40,055 bases of DNA from an uncultured Enterobacteriaceae bacterium (GCA_945271245.1 CALYPF010000010.1:1-40055), one strand, 5' to 3'. Counted from the stretch's first letter, positions 1 to 9,142 are shown. Made by a program: numbers and translations. The notes: a model not told the origin generated them from the letters alone.

Positions 1-326
1 TTAGACCGTTGGTGGTGACGGTAAGTGGATCACTTTTTACCCGTTGTTGACAATCCGCTCCGAAAGAAGTAAATAGAGTGCTTAAATCATCTGCCAGATT
101 CAATACTGGTGAAAATAAAAGCGCGTATTGCCAGACACAAAGCCGAGTTACGGCAAGATAAGGTTAAATTCCATTGATGCGGCGCGGAATGGCTGCATCG
201 GGCATCCCACATTGCGACAGCATTAATGTGCAGAACGTAGGGGTGATTAATTTTGTTCTACGCGCGGGCTTGCAGCGCCTGTGAATCAAAGCCGCGCCTC
301 GGCCCGCTTGAGGGGGAAAGATATCA
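1..326. other. Non-coding left edge, nothing recognised
   Basis: No open frame here resembles a known protein and no tRNA or known small RNA was recognised. The segment lies downstream of the minus-strand torZ gene. The first bases could be the end of something outside the window, but in-frame stops interrupt the minus-strand frame that ends at base 1, so I assign nothing. Confidence 0.5.
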
Positions 327-348
327 GGGGGAGCCGATTGGCTCCCCC
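327..348 (-). terminator. Perfect hairpin downstream of torZ, possible terminator
   Basis: The sequence GGGGGAGCC–GATT–GGCTCCCCC forms a perfect nine-pair stem with a four-base loop. It starts about 38 bases past the torZ stop on the minus strand. No clear run of T follows on that strand, so it may be a weak or Rho-assisted terminator, or a 3'-end stabilising hairpin. Confidence 0.5.
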
Positions 349-385
349 TATGTCGATAGTTTCACGCCAGAAGCGCAGCGTGCGG

Positions 386-2878
386 TCAGGCGCCGGCAGG
401 CACCGCGTGAGCGGTATTTTTCGGCGCGCTGGCCTGATATTTTTCAATCTCTAGCTGCGCCATATGGCCGCAGTTGCCCTGCGCCAGGCTTGAAGAGCCA
501 ATGTCAAATGTCAGACAGTTGACGTTGCCGTTTTTACACAGAGAGCCGGGCGTTGCCGGATTGATAGGATCGTACCACGCGCCTTCGCTAATACGCACCA
601 CGCCCTCGCGTACATCTTCGGTCACTACGGCACCGACCAGGATTTGCCCTCGTCCATTAAAGGCGCGAATAAGATCGCCGCTGGCGATACCGCGACGCTT
701 CGCATCCTGCGGGTTGATCCAGATTGCTTCACGGTCTGCCACGGCGTATTTTTTGCGCAGCGGCGTATTATCTAACTGCGAATGCAGGCGGTTAACCGGA
801 TGTGCGGTATTAAGCGATAGTGGGTAAGACTGCGCTTCCGGCCCTTTGTACCATTCGTGCGGCGGCATCCAGGTGGGAATGCCTGGACAATCGGCGTAGC
901 CCATTTTTGCCACCGCGTCGGAGTAGATCTCGATTTTGCCGGACGGCGTTCCCAGCGGATTAAGCAGCGGATTTTCACGGAAATCAGCGAAGCGTACCCA
1001 CTGTTTATTCGCATCAGGAACCGGGAAACGGATGTAATTATTCGACGCCCAGAACATATCAAACGGCGGGAGCGCTACGTGCGCGTTTCTCGCCTGCGCT
1101 TTCATATCGTCATACATTCCCTTCAGCCACATCATCTCATCTTTGCCTTCGGTAAAGGCATCGCGAACGCCGAGTTTTTCCGCCAGGCCGATGAAGATAT
1201 CAAGGTCATTACGAGATTCATGCTGCGGCGGAACGCACTGATGCATCGGGAATACATAAAGTTGGGAATAATCACCGCCCATTTCCAGATCGTTACGCTC
1301 ATAGCTGGTGGTCGCTGGTAGTACGATATCCGCGAATTTGGCGGTTGCGGTCCAGTAAGGTTCGTTGACGACGATCGTTTCAGGATGCTGCCAGGCTTTC
1401 ACCAGGTTATTGGTATCCTGATGCTGGTGGAAGGTATTTCCTCCCGCCACGTACACCATTTTTACATCCGGGTAAGTTACCTTCGCACCGTTAAAGTCGA
1501 TAGTTTTGCCCGGATTTGCCAGGCAATCGGCAATGCGAGCGACGGGGATTGGCGACGGGCCATTTGCCGGCGCGTTGCCTGCGGAAATGCCGGCCAGGAT
1601 ACCGCCTCGCGCGGTTGGACTGCCGCCGGAAGAGTAATGGTAGCTAAAGCCGAATCCGCCGCCGGGCAGGCCAATCTGGCCAAGCATGGAGGCAACGGTC
1701 ACCAGTAGCCAGTGGGGCTGTTCGCCGTGATGCTGACGCTGAATCCCCCAGCCGGCCATAATCATGGTGCGGCGTTTTGCCATATCTCTTGCGAGCCTGC
1801 GAATAGTTTCAGCGTCTACGCCGCAGATATCGGCGGCCCACTGTGCGTCTTTCACGACACCGTCGTCTTCGCCGTTTATATAGGCGGCAAATTTGTCAAA
1901 CCCAACGGTCCAGTTTTGCAGAAAGTCGGCATTATGTAATTTTTCGGCCATCAGCGTATGCGCGATACCGATGAGCATTGCGCTATCGGTATAAGGGCGC
2001 GGTGCAATCCATTCGGCGTTCATGTATTTAGCGCTGTCTGAATGCACCGGGTCGATGCAGATAGCGCGAATACCTTTTTCTTTCAGCGCCTGGAAGCCGG
2101 ATGGTCCGACATGGTCGGGAATATTCCAGCTATTTTTCAGCGTGACCATTGGATTGCAGCCCCAGAGAATGATTTGTTCGCTGTGTTCAATGACATTTGG
2201 CCAGGCGGTTTGCTGTTCATAAACCTCCATTGAGCCTACCACGTGCGACATGATCACCTGCGCCGCGCCGGTTGAGTAGTCGCCCGAATAATCTAAACAC
2301 CCGCCGCACAGGTTCATCAGCCGCTGCAGCAGAGTGCGGCTATTGTGCAGCATGCCAACGCTTTTCCAGCCGTAAGAGCCGGCGTAGATAGACTGCGGGC
2401 CGTGCTCTTTTTGCAGCCGACCGATTTGTTGACTTACCAGGGTCAGCGCCTTATCCCAGCTCACGCGTACCCATTCATCTCTGCCGCGCAGTTCCGGGCG
2501 GCAATTCAGCGGGCCGCCTTCCAGCCAGCTTTTACGCACCATAGGATATTTCACGCGGTTCGGCGCATGCACCTGATGGGGCGCTATGGTTATCAAATCA
2601 TTAGGGAAAGGGTCATCCTGAATAGGCTTAGTGTCGATCATTCGTCCGTTCTGGACGATGGCTTCAAACGCGCCCCAGTGGGCGCCGGTCAGGATACCGC
2701 GCTGGGCCTGCCGCAGCGCGGTGAATTGCGGCAATGCTTCCCCAATCGCCTGCGCCAGTACTGATTTTGGCCACAGACCGGACATTAGTGACATGCCCGC
2801 CAATGCGGCGGTTCCGGTCAGGAAGCGGCGGCGGCTCATCGATATAGCGCTCTGCGTCAGTTTTTTATTATTGTTCAT
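386..2878 (-). CDS. torZ: Trimethylamine-N-oxide / biotin sulfoxide reductase, TorZ/TorA type
   Basis: Periplasmic molybdopterin-guanine-dinucleotide reductase of the DMSO reductase family, reducing trimethylamine N-oxide or related S- and N-oxides. The 830-residue product begins with a twin-arginine signal: SRRRFL at residues 15–20, then a hydrophobic stretch ending near LAQA at 41–44. The segment GDYSTGAAQVI around residues 199–209 contains the serine (Ser202) expected to ligate molybdenum in TorA/TorZ/BisC enzymes. Later segments such as AGWGIQRQHHGEQ and GLPGGGFGFSYHY are typical family motifs. The start has a good AAGGAG site and lies 12 bases after the torY stop, so the two form an operon. 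The partner cytochrome and E. coli synteny favour TorZ over TorA, but substrate preference cannot be read from sequence. No TorD-like chaperone gene is present in the window. Confidence 0.87.
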   Translation of the reverse strand: MNNNKKLTQSAISMSRRRFLTGTAALAGMSLMSGLWPKSVLAQAIGEALPQFTALRQAQRGILTGAHWGAFEAIVQNGRMIDTKPIQDDPFPNDLITIAPHQVHAPNRVKYPMVRKSWLEGGPLNCRPELRGRDEWVRVSWDKALTLVSQQIGRLQKEHGPQSIYAGSYGWKSVGMLHNSRTLLQRLMNLCGGCLDYSGDYSTGAAQVIMSHVVGSMEVYEQQTAWPNVIEHSEQIILWGCNPMVTLKNSWNIPDHVGPSGFQALKEKGIRAICIDPVHSDSAKYMNAEWIAPRPYTDSAMLIGIAHTLMAEKLHNADFLQNWTVGFDKFAAYINGEDDGVVKDAQWAADICGVDAETIRRLARDMAKRRTMIMAGWGIQRQHHGEQPHWLLVTVASMLGQIGLPGGGFGFSYHYSSGGSPTARGGILAGISAGNAPANGPSPIPVARIADCLANPGKTIDFNGAKVTYPDVKMVYVAGGNTFHQHQDTNNLVKAWQHPETIVVNEPYWTATAKFADIVLPATTSYERNDLEMGGDYSQLYVFPMHQCVPPQHESRNDLDIFIGLAEKLGVRDAFTEGKDEMMWLKGMYDDMKAQARNAHVALPPFDMFWASNNYIRFPVPDANKQWVRFADFRENPLLNPLGTPSGKIEIYSDAVAKMGYADCPGIPTWMPPHEWYKGPEAQSYPLSLNTAHPVNRLHSQLDNTPLRKKYAVADREAIWINPQDAKRRGIASGDLIRAFNGRGQILVGAVVTEDVREGVVRISEGAWYDPINPATPGSLCKNGNVNCLTFDIGSSSLAQGNCGHMAQLEIEKYQASAPKNTAHAVPAGA

Positions 2879-2890
2879 TTTGATGGCTCC

Positions 2891-4048
2891 TTATTTATTC
2901 TCTGACGAAGTTTTAGGCATATCGCTGGCGTGTTGCTGGACATACTGCGTCAGCACGCGCAATTGTTCCTGACTCAGCGATGTGCGCGGAGCCATACCTT
3001 TTACTACGCCGATCCACTGGTTGGCATTAAAGCGATCGAGCGCCGTTAGCCCGTGGCAACCGGTACAGTTGGCAGACATCATATCGGCGGCGTAACGCCA
3101 GATTTTGTCGCGATCGCCGATGAGTTGCTGCTGTGGAACCCAAATTGTCAGCGCCACCTTATGCCAGATAAGCCCGGTGTCATCATCCTTACTGGTTTCC
3201 TGTGTTTTAAGCCGGGCGCGCGCTTTTTCATCTAATAGCGCGCTCAGGATGCGTTTCCCTTTTGCCGCATAAAAGACTTCTTTGACGCCGTCCTGCTGCC
3301 AGCCGCTAACTTCGGCCTGCACCATTTCACCATCACGCGTAATGACGCGCAGTGACGTTGAAGGCATCAGATTGCCGTCATTGTGCTCAGTTTTATCTTT
3401 CGTGAGCCAGAAAGGCTGCGTAGAAATCGCGTAGAGCGTAGTGGCCGTTTTCGGCGTATGGGCCGCTGCGGAAGAGAGCTCGCTGGCACCCGCGGCGGCC
3501 AGATTGCTCATATCGGGCAGAATATGTGCGACGCCTTTATGGCAGTCAATACACGTTTGGCCTTCTTTAATCGCGACGGGATGCTGCTGACGCGCTTCTG
3601 CACTCTGCGCCAGGATGTCCATAGCCTGAAAGCTGTGACATGAGCGGCAGGTTGCCGAATCGCTAGCTTTTAATGTTTTCCAGACGCTTTGCGCCATCTC
3701 CAGCTTGTGCGCTTCATATTTTTCCGGGGTATCAATTTTCCCGGTCATTTCGCCCCAGACATCTTTCACGGCCATTATTTTTGTTTTCATGTAATCGAGT
3801 GGCTGATGCGGGACGTGGCAATCGGCGCATTCAGCGCGTATGCCGCGGGGGTTTTGAAAATGGATGCTGCCCTGATATTCCGCCAGCGGGCGCTCCATGG
3901 TATGGCAGGACACGCAAAATTCGGTATCGCTGGTTTTGTGCATAACGGTAGCCCCGCCTGCCAGCAGTGCGGCTCCCAGCAGAATTCCGACCACCAGAAT
4001 CCATAGCCATCCCAATCGACGGCCAGATGAAAATTTACTCTTGCTCAT
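2891..4048 (-). CDS. torY: Pentaheme c-type cytochrome, TorY/TorC type
   Basis: NapC/NirT-type membrane-anchored cytochrome that passes electrons from menaquinol to the periplasmic reductase encoded just downstream. The 385-residue protein has one N-terminal membrane anchor (about residues 12–35). It then has four CXXCH heme motifs at about 45–49, 74–78, 134–138 and 166–170, and a fifth (CTGCH) near 328–332 in the C-terminal TorC/TorY-specific domain. Five hemes distinguish it from tetraheme NapC. The start follows an AAGGGAT ribosome site, and the stop codon runs straight into the torZ ribosome site. E. coli torYZ sits between cutC and cmoB, whereas here the pair lies on the far side of argS. 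TorY rather than TorC is inferred from resemblance and from the lack of torR/torT/torD neighbours. Confidence 0.87.
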   Translation of the reverse strand: MSKSKFSSGRRLGWLWILVVGILLGAALLAGGATVMHKTSDTEFCVSCHTMERPLAEYQGSIHFQNPRGIRAECADCHVPHQPLDYMKTKIMAVKDVWGEMTGKIDTPEKYEAHKLEMAQSVWKTLKASDSATCRSCHSFQAMDILAQSAEARQQHPVAIKEGQTCIDCHKGVAHILPDMSNLAAAGASELSSAAAHTPKTATTLYAISTQPFWLTKDKTEHNDGNLMPSTSLRVITRDGEMVQAEVSGWQQDGVKEVFYAAKGKRILSALLDEKARARLKTQETSKDDDTGLIWHKVALTIWVPQQQLIGDRDKIWRYAADMMSANCTGCHGLTALDRFNANQWIGVVKGMAPRTSLSQEQLRVLTQYVQQHASDMPKTSSENK

Positions 4049-4501
4049 AAGTTATCCCTTAAAAAATAACGGCTGCGGAAGGTCACGTTGAGTCTGGCGC
4101 AGACCAAAAACTCCATACCATTGTAAAGTATTATTATTTTATCCCCCATAGGGAGTAGATGGTTTTTTGGGGATTATCTGATTTTTTTATTCAGAAATGC
4201 CGATCCGGACAGAAATGCGCCATGAGGAATACGCAATGTTGCCCCACAGTTTGATTTCTTTGAAAAAACGGCGTTATGTAAGAATTAATAACGGTTAAAT
4301 TGCGCCCGTAAGCGATAGCGGGAGTGCGCGTTGTATCAGAGGGAATATCGGGGATTAAACCTGCATATGCTCTAAAGAGAAGGTGAATCTGAGGATCTAT
4401 ACGCGGCGGCGTATCACACAGGCGGGGCGGTGATTTAGCTCTGGCGTGTTAGATGTAGCTCGCCGGGCGCAAATTATGCATTGGGCAAGTATCCAGAAAC
4501 T
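4049..4501. other. Intergenic region upstream of torY
   Basis: About 450 bases separate the start of torY from the end of argS. No convincing gene is visible. The part next to torY is AT-rich and should hold the torYZ promoter, but I could not place a confident -35/-10 pair or a convincing FNR or Nar box. The part near argS has no recognisable RNA gene. Confidence 0.5.
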
Positions 4502-4521
4502 GGCCCTGCGAGTGCAGGGCC
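4502..4521 (-). terminator. argS: Hairpin terminator candidate after argS
   Basis: A perfect eight-pair stem, GGCCCTGC with GCAGGGCC around a four-base loop, begins 27 bases past the argS stop on the minus strand. It is followed there by a short T-containing stretch (AGTTTCTGG). The position fits an argS terminator, though the T tract is weak. Confidence 0.55.
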
Positions 4522-4547
4522 GATTAATGTGAGTTATCGGGTATACA

Positions 4548-6281
4548 TTACATCCGTTCAACGGTTTCGATGCCCAGAGTATCTAACCCTAACTTCAGCG
4601 TCTTAGCGGTCAAATGCGCCAGTTTCAGGCGGCTTTGACGAACGGCATCGTTTTCTGCGCTTAAAATAGGGCAGTGTTCATAAAAACCGGAGAACAGACC
4701 CGCCAGATCGTATAGATAAGCGCACATCACGTGCGGCGTACCGTCGCGTGCCACAATTTGTAGCGTTTCTTCAAACTGCAGCAGGCGGGCAGCCAGCGCC
4801 GCTTCACGATCGTCGCTGATATGCACCGGCGACGTTAAATCGCCTTCACTCACGCCGGCTTTACGAAATACGGAAAGCACGCGCGTATAGGCATACTGCA
4901 TGTACGGTGCCGTATTCCCTTCAAAGGCCAGCATATTGTCCCAGTCAAAAATGTAATCTGTGGTACGGCTTTTTGAGAGGTCGGCATATTTGACGGCACC
5001 GATGCCGACGGTATTGGCCAGCCGTTCAAGCTCTTCAGTCGGCATATCCGGGTTCTTTTCCGCAACCAGGCGACGAGCGCGCTCCAGCGCCTCGTCCAGT
5101 AAATCGGCAAGCTTAATTGTGCCGCCGCTGCGGGTTTTAAAAGGGCGCCCGTCTTTACCCAGCATCATACCGAACATATGGTGTTCCAGCGGCACGCTTT
5201 CAGGGACATAACCGGCTTTGCGTACGATGGCCCAGGCCTGAAGTAGATGCTGGTGCTGACGTGAATCGATGTAATACAGCACCCGATCGGCATGCAATGT
5301 TTCATAACGATATTTGGCACAGGCGATATCGGTAGTCGTGTAAAGGTAACCGCCGTCTTTTTTACGTACGATAACCCCCATAGCGTCGCCTTCCTTGTTT
5401 TTAAATTCATCAAGGTAGACCACCAGCGCGCCTTCACTTTCTACCGCCAGCCCCTTAGCCTGCAGATCGGCGACGATTTCGGGCAGCATTGGGTTATAGA
5501 GGCTTTCGCCCATCACATCGTCCTGAGTCAGCGTCACATTCAGGCGGCGATAGGTGAGCTGGTTCTGCTCCATAGTGATATCTACCAGCCTGCGCCACAT
5601 TTTCAGGCAATATTCGTCGCCGCCCTGTAACTTCACCACATAGCCGCGGGCGCGCTCAGCGAAGGCGGGATCTTCGTCGTAATTTTTCTTCGCTTCACGG
5701 TAAAAATTTTCCAGATCGGCAAGCGCCATATCGCCAGCATTTTCATTTTGCTGCTTTTCCAGATAGGCGATAAGCATACCAAACTGCGTCCCCCAGTCGC
5801 CGACGTGATTCGCTCGAATAACGTGATGGCCCAGAAAGGAGAGCGTCCGCACAGCGGCATCGCCAATAATAGTGGAGCGTAAATGCCCGACATGCATCTC
5901 TTTGGCTACATTCGGCGCTGAATAGTCAATCACGATGGTTTGCGGTGCTTCAACGCTGGCAACGCCGGCACGCTCGCTGGCGAAAGCGGTTTCGATATGC
6001 CCGGCGATAAAGCCTCTGTCGAGAAAAATATTAATAAATCCGGGCCCGGCGATTTCAACTTTGGCGGCAATCCCGTCTAAATCCAGATGCGCAATCGCCT
6101 GCTCAGCTAACTGTCGCGGCGCCATGCCAAGCTGTTTAGCAATCGCCATAACGCCATTTGCCTGATAGTCACCAAACTGAGGCCTGGCCGATTGCCGAAC
6201 CTGAGGTTCGCAATCGGCATCAGCGCCTGCGCTTATCAAAGCCTGACGGACTTTATCTGAGAGAAGAGCCTGAATATTCAC
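4548..6281 (-). CDS. argS: Arginyl-tRNA synthetase
   Basis: Cytoplasmic class I aminoacyl-tRNA synthetase charging tRNA-Arg. The length of 577 residues equals the usual enterobacterial size. The N-terminal Add1 domain is followed by the class I signature HVGH at residues 130–133 (within [11 protein letters not shown]). The later [13 protein letters not shown] region replaces a canonical KMSKS, which is normal for many ArgRS. The C-terminus has the DALR anticodon-binding fold ending LGIETVERM. Its divergent neighbour is yecM, as in E. coli. Confidence 0.97.
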   Translation of the reverse strand: MNIQALLSDKVRQALISAGADADCEPQVRQSARPQFGDYQANGVMAIAKQLGMAPRQLAEQAIAHLDLDGIAAKVEIAGPGFINIFLDRGFIAGHIETAFASERAGVASVEAPQTIVIDYSAPNVAKEMHVGHLRSTIIGDAAVRTLSFLGHHVIRANHVGDWGTQFGMLIAYLEKQQNENAGDMALADLENFYREAKKNYDEDPAFAERARGYVVKLQGGDEYCLKMWRRLVDITMEQNQLTYRRLNVTLTQDDVMGESLYNPMLPEIVADLQAKGLAVESEGALVVYLDEFKNKEGDAMGVIVRKKDGGYLYTTTDIACAKYRYETLHADRVLYYIDSRQHQHLLQAWAIVRKAGYVPESVPLEHHMFGMMLGKDGRPFKTRSGGTIKLADLLDEALERARRLVAEKNPDMPTEELERLANTVGIGAVKYADLSKSRTTDYIFDWDNMLAFEGNTAPYMQYAYTRVLSVFRKAGVSEGDLTSPVHISDDREAALAARLLQFEETLQIVARDGTPHVMCAYLYDLAGLFSGFYEHCPILSAENDAVRQSRLKLAHLTAKTLKLGLDTLGIETVERM

Positions 6282-6590
6282 CGGGTTACCTTACTTTTAG
6301 CACGCCTTGCGCCGCTGTGCGCAGGCGTGCGCGCGTGGAAAAAACAAAGGCGAAAGTATACTGTATTTCGCGCTCAGCGTCAGCATTCGCGGCGCCTGGC
6401 GTCGGGAGAAGAAAATGGGTAGATTAAGCGGCGGATCGGCGATACCCATCGTTTAACCGCACCGGTTATATGCGGGGGCCTGGCCTGCAACGTGCGATGT
6501 CGGGTTACCGTTACCGCGTATTGGCCTATGGCTGCGGCGTTTGCCGATAAAAACCACGAGCATCACCTAATGTCATGAAAGGAGCGTGTT
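6282..6590. other. Divergent argS–yecM intergenic region
   Basis: Just over 300 bases between two divergent starts; it must hold promoters for both genes. I saw no open frame worth calling and no clear operator. A strong ribosome site, AAGGAG, lies just before the yecM start. Confidence 0.5.
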
Positions 6591-7166
6591 ATGCGCTGGG
6601 ATAGTTGTCCGGAACTCCAGGATTTAGCGGTTGATTTGCCGCATTTTGAACGCGCACTTTTATCGCTAACGCGCCGTATTGGTCTCAATATCACGCCGCT
6701 ATACGCCGATCATATTTCGCTGCGCTGTCATCAAAATAGTACCGCTGAGCGCTGGCGTGCGGGCCTGCTACGCTGCGGCGAATTAATGAATGAAAGCACG
6801 ATCAACGGCCGGTTGATTTGTCTATTTCGCCTGCGGGAGCCGCTGTGCGTGGTGCACTGGCGCTTTACGCTAATCGAATTGCCCTGGCCGGGAGAAAAAC
6901 GCTATCCACACGAAGGCTGGGAACACATTGAGATTGTACTGGAGGGCGAGCCGGGTGCATTAAATACGCGCGCGCTGAATTTGCTCAGCGATGAGGGGCT
7001 GCGCGAACCCGGTATTAGCGTGAAAATCAGCGCGCCGAAAGGGGCCGGAGAACGGCTGGAAAACCCTACATTTGCGGTTACGGACGGTAAAGTGACGATA
7101 AAATTTCATCCGTATGCGCTGGAGGATATTGTCGCCAGCGAACGTGTCCTTTCGGATGACGCATAA
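6591..7166 (+). CDS. yecM: YecM, vicinal-oxygen-chelate fold protein
   Basis: Conserved enterobacterial protein of the YecM family, which has a vicinal oxygen chelate (glyoxalase/dioxygenase-like) fold and probably binds a metal; its substrate is unknown. The 191 residues compare with 188 in E. coli. Recognisable conserved stretches include DHISLRCHQN near residue 40, ELPWPGEKRYPHEGWEHIEI near residue 100 and TDGKVTIKFHP near the end. The start is supported by AAGGAG at the right spacing. It is followed after 58 bases by cutC in the same direction, so the two may be co-transcribed. Confidence 0.93.
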   Translation: MRWDSCPELQDLAVDLPHFERALLSLTRRIGLNITPLYADHISLRCHQNSTAERWRAGLLRCGELMNESTINGRLICLFRLREPLCVVHWRFTLIELPWPGEKRYPHEGWEHIEIVLEGEPGALNTRALNLLSDEGLREPGISVKISAPKGAGERLENPTFAVTDGKVTIKFHPYALEDIVASERVLSDDA

Positions 7167-7224
7167 ACTGTGTTTGTAACATTTAACTAAAACCTGCCAG
7201 ATAGCGCGCGCGAGTGAGGTTACT

Positions 7225-7962
7225 ATGGTTTTGCTGGAAATTTGTTGTTATGGCCTGGAATGTGCGGTCAACGCAGAGCGGGCCGGTGCCGACCGTATTG
7301 AATTATGTAGCGCCCCGAAAGAGGGGGGGTTAACCCCCTCCGTTGGTGTCTTACGCGGCGTGCGCCAGCGTGTATCGATTCCCGTTCATCCAATTATTCG
7401 ACCGCGAGGCGGCGATTTTTGTTACACCCGCGATGAGTTTAGCGTGATGTTGGATGATATCGCTTTTGTGCGTGATGCAGGGTTCCCGGGGCTGGTTGTC
7501 GGCGCGCTTTCCGTAGACGGCGAGATTGATGTTCCACGCATGAAGCGCATTATGCAGGCGGCATCCGGAATGGCGGTGACTTTTCATCGCGCGTTCGATA
7601 TGTGTCGCGATCCCCGTGCAGCAAGCGATTGTCTCGGAGAATTAGGGATTGCGCGTATTTTGACCTCCGGCCAGCAGCAGAACGCCAGCGCCGGTCTTGA
7701 ATTAATCAGGGAACTAAATAAGCATTCCGGTGCTCCAATCATTATGGCCGGTGCGGGCGTGCGTCTGGCAAACCTGTCTGAGTTTATCGAAGCAGGTGTC
7801 AAAGAAGTCCACAGTTCAGCGGGGATGCAGGAACCTTCCCCAATGCGCTGGCGCCAGAGCGCTGTGTCAATGGCCTCTGGCGAAGTTGCCGACGAATACA
7901 TGCGCTATCGTGTAGATCCTTCTGCGGTAGCCGCAATGAAAACCGCCCTCGCTGCGAAGTAG
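7225..7962 (+). CDS. cutC: Copper homeostasis protein CutC
   Basis: CutC-family TIM-barrel protein of 245 residues (E. coli 248). The N-terminal family signature is visible as [18 protein letters not shown] near residues 21–38 and [14 protein letters not shown] near 52–65. The copper phenotype credited to cutC in E. coli was later traced to the MicL small RNA encoded in its 3' part, so the protein's own role is uncertain. The same overlap seems to hold here: a sigma-E-like promoter lies inside the gene and a strong terminator follows it. Confidence 0.95.
   Translation: MVLLEICCYGLECAVNAERAGADRIELCSAPKEGGLTPSVGVLRGVRQRVSIPVHPIIRPRGGDFCYTRDEFSVMLDDIAFVRDAGFPGLVVGALSVDGEIDVPRMKRIMQAASGMAVTFHRAFDMCRDPRAASDCLGELGIARILTSGQQQNASAGLELIRELNKHSGAPIIMAGAGVRLANLSEFIEAGVKEVHSSAGMQEPSPMRWRQSAVSMASGEVADEYMRYRVDPSAVAAMKTALAAK
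7710..7741 (+). promoter_or_regulatory. micL: Sigma-E-type promoter inside cutC, for MicL
   Basis: GGAACTA at 7710–7716 is followed after 17 bases by TCCAA at 7734–7738, close to the RpoE consensus GGAACTT–N16/17–TCnnA. Transcription would start near 7745. The distance to the terminator at 8057 is about 313 bases, close to the roughly 307-nucleotide primary MicL transcript known from E. coli. Conservation of the coding frame alone could also preserve this sequence, so it remains an inference. Confidence 0.6.
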
Positions 7963-8057
7963 CGCGCAGCGACTGACCACACAGCCATTATCGCGCATCC
8001 TGTTGCCCAACAATGATGTTTGCAAGTACCAGGCCCCGGGTTTTCCGGGGCTTTTTT
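7745..8057 (+). ncRNA. micL: MicL small RNA (sigma-E-dependent, cutC 3' end)
   Basis: In E. coli and Salmonella, RpoE drives MicL from within cutC; it is processed to a roughly 80-nucleotide form from the 3' untranslated region and represses lpp translation. Here an RpoE-like promoter inside cutC, an unannotated 3' tail of about 95 bases and a strong intrinsic terminator occur in the same arrangement and at the same spacing. The lpp-pairing segment was not verified base by base. The 5' end is estimated; the 3' end is set by the T run. Confidence 0.62.
8033..8057 (+). terminator. Intrinsic terminator of cutC / MicL
   Basis: GCCCCGG–GTTTT–CCGGGGC forms a seven-pair GC stem followed directly by six T residues, a textbook intrinsic terminator. 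It would serve both the cutC mRNA and MicL. Confidence 0.92.
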
Positions 8058-8081
8058 CTTTAATCTATTGATTCGCACCGG

Positions 8082-8377
8082 CTAAGCCCATTCACCCGGC
8101 AGCCGCAGCGTTTGGTGGCGCAGTGGCTCATTGAGCACCGCTCTGCTCAATTCGCAGCGATCCCTGGCCGCATCTTCGATATACCGTTTCTCATAAACTG
8201 GATTATTCGATAACACCACCGGTCGTTCATCCTGCATCTGTAATCGTTTAACGTGAAAGATACCCGTTAATCCAAAAATAGAGATGCCAGCGATGCTGAG
8301 TGGAACACTGAAATATCAACAAACGCTCTGCCGATGATATTTAGCGTGGGCGATATCTTATTGCCGATCGTGACCAT
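8082..8377 (-). pseudogene. Possible frameshifted remnant of a small membrane protein
   Basis: Reading the minus strand from an ATG at 8375–8377 gives VTIGNKISPTLN and a hydrophobic start. The frame then breaks near 8314. The next frame runs open to a TAG at 8082–8084, reading through a membrane-like stretch (PLSIAGISIFGLTGIF) and a polar tail ending in PGEWA. Restoring one T in the ATTTC run near 8313 would join the halves into about 98 residues with one membrane segment. I recognise no family. Open stretches of this length are expected by chance, so the call rests mostly on the protein-like composition. Confidence 0.28.
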
Positions 8378-8489
8378 TACTTTGCGTATTCACTGCAGCC
8401 CAGCCAAACAGGGTTTATGCGTGCTGCGGCATAAATTCAATAGCACGTAAAACATGGCTATAAATCGGAAGCTTCATGGGCAGTGAAGG

Positions 8490-8807
8490 TTACTCCGGCA
8501 GAAGGCGCCTCAATCTGAAAGCATTCATTACCAGCAGAGTGCAAATACGGCGCTGTAATACCGTCACCAGTGGGGCAAGGGATGGCGCGAGTGTTTCAAT
8601 TATTATCACCGGTTCTAATAATTTCTCGCGCCTCAAAATTAATTCGTCATTCACGTATTTGCTTAATGCCTGCGGGGCAAAACCATATATGTTTGGCTAT
8701 TGCCGCCAGGCGGCGATTGCTTTGCATAATTTTTTTTCATAAGCCCGGTAAAATGTAATGAAAAGGCTTTACGTACATCCTTCGCCAGAACTATAGCGTT
8801 TAATCAT
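8490..8807 (-). pseudogene. Possible decayed gene with two internal stops
   Basis: One minus-strand frame runs from an ATG at 8805–8807 to a TAA at 8490–8492 (106 codons including the final stop) with only two interruptions, TAA at 8769–8771 and TAG at 8697–8699. The longest part reads protein-like, for example NIYGFAPQALSKYVNDELIL and EPVIIIETLAPSLAPLV. No family was recognised and no reading-frame conservation could be tested. It may be a relic of an accessory gene related to the neighbouring fragment at 8082–8377, or chance. Confidence 0.25.
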
Positions 8808-9057
8808 ATTTCTGCTTAACTGTACTTTCAGTGCTATCTTATAATGTACTAATTATACAATAATGTGATATAAGAACGGGGCGTGAAGCAAATTCTACTG
8901 GTTGACGCTTTGTTTTAATTCTGCTATTTCTTACATTTTATTTCGGATAAATGGCCGATGTATAACAATGTATATTAGTAATTTGATTTTACTTGTATAA
9001 CGAATAACTGTGCCTTTCTACTTTTGTAATACTTAAAATACAATAAAGGAGTTAATA
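8808..9057. other. AT-rich leader upstream of the lipoprotein pair
   Basis: This stretch is clearly more AT-rich than the core genes. A TATAAT hexamer at 8840–8845 has a weak -35-like TTAACT at 8816–8821 (18-base spacing). If used on the plus strand it would give the lipoprotein genes a leader of about 200 bases. No open frame of note. Confidence 0.35.
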
Positions 9058-9132
9058 ATGAAGTTAAAACTGTTCACCGTAGTGATGGTTTGTATTGTAC
9101 TTGCCGGTTGCACAACGCTGTATTATCGCTAA
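9058..9132 (+). CDS. Very small predicted lipoprotein, 24 residues
   Basis: A 24-codon frame beginning MKLKLFTVVMV and containing a complete lipobox, LAGC, at residues 15–18, followed by only six residues (TTLYYR) before the stop. A strong AAAGGAG ribosome site lies eight bases before the ATG. Cleavage before Cys18 would leave a seven-residue lipopeptide, extremely small for a lipoprotein. The stop codon overlaps the likely ribosome site of the next lipoprotein gene, whose ATG is ten bases on, suggesting translational coupling. It could be a genuine microprotein (compare entericidins or colicin lysis proteins, which are longer), a leader peptide, or a lipoprotein gene truncated by a premature stop. 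I do not recognise a specific homologue. Confidence 0.55.
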   Translation: MKLKLFTVVMVCIVLAGCTTLYYR

Positions 9133-9142
9133 GGCATAAATA

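Noticed and set aside
4240-4275. TTGATTTCTTTGAA upstream of torY as a possible FNR box
   Set aside because: Only the left half fits TTGAT–N4–ATCAA; too weak, and its distance from torY is about 200 bases.
8476-8742. An 88-codon plus-strand frame after cutC
   Set aside because: No ribosome site and no familiar sequence; the opposite strand reads more protein-like, though that too is uncertain.
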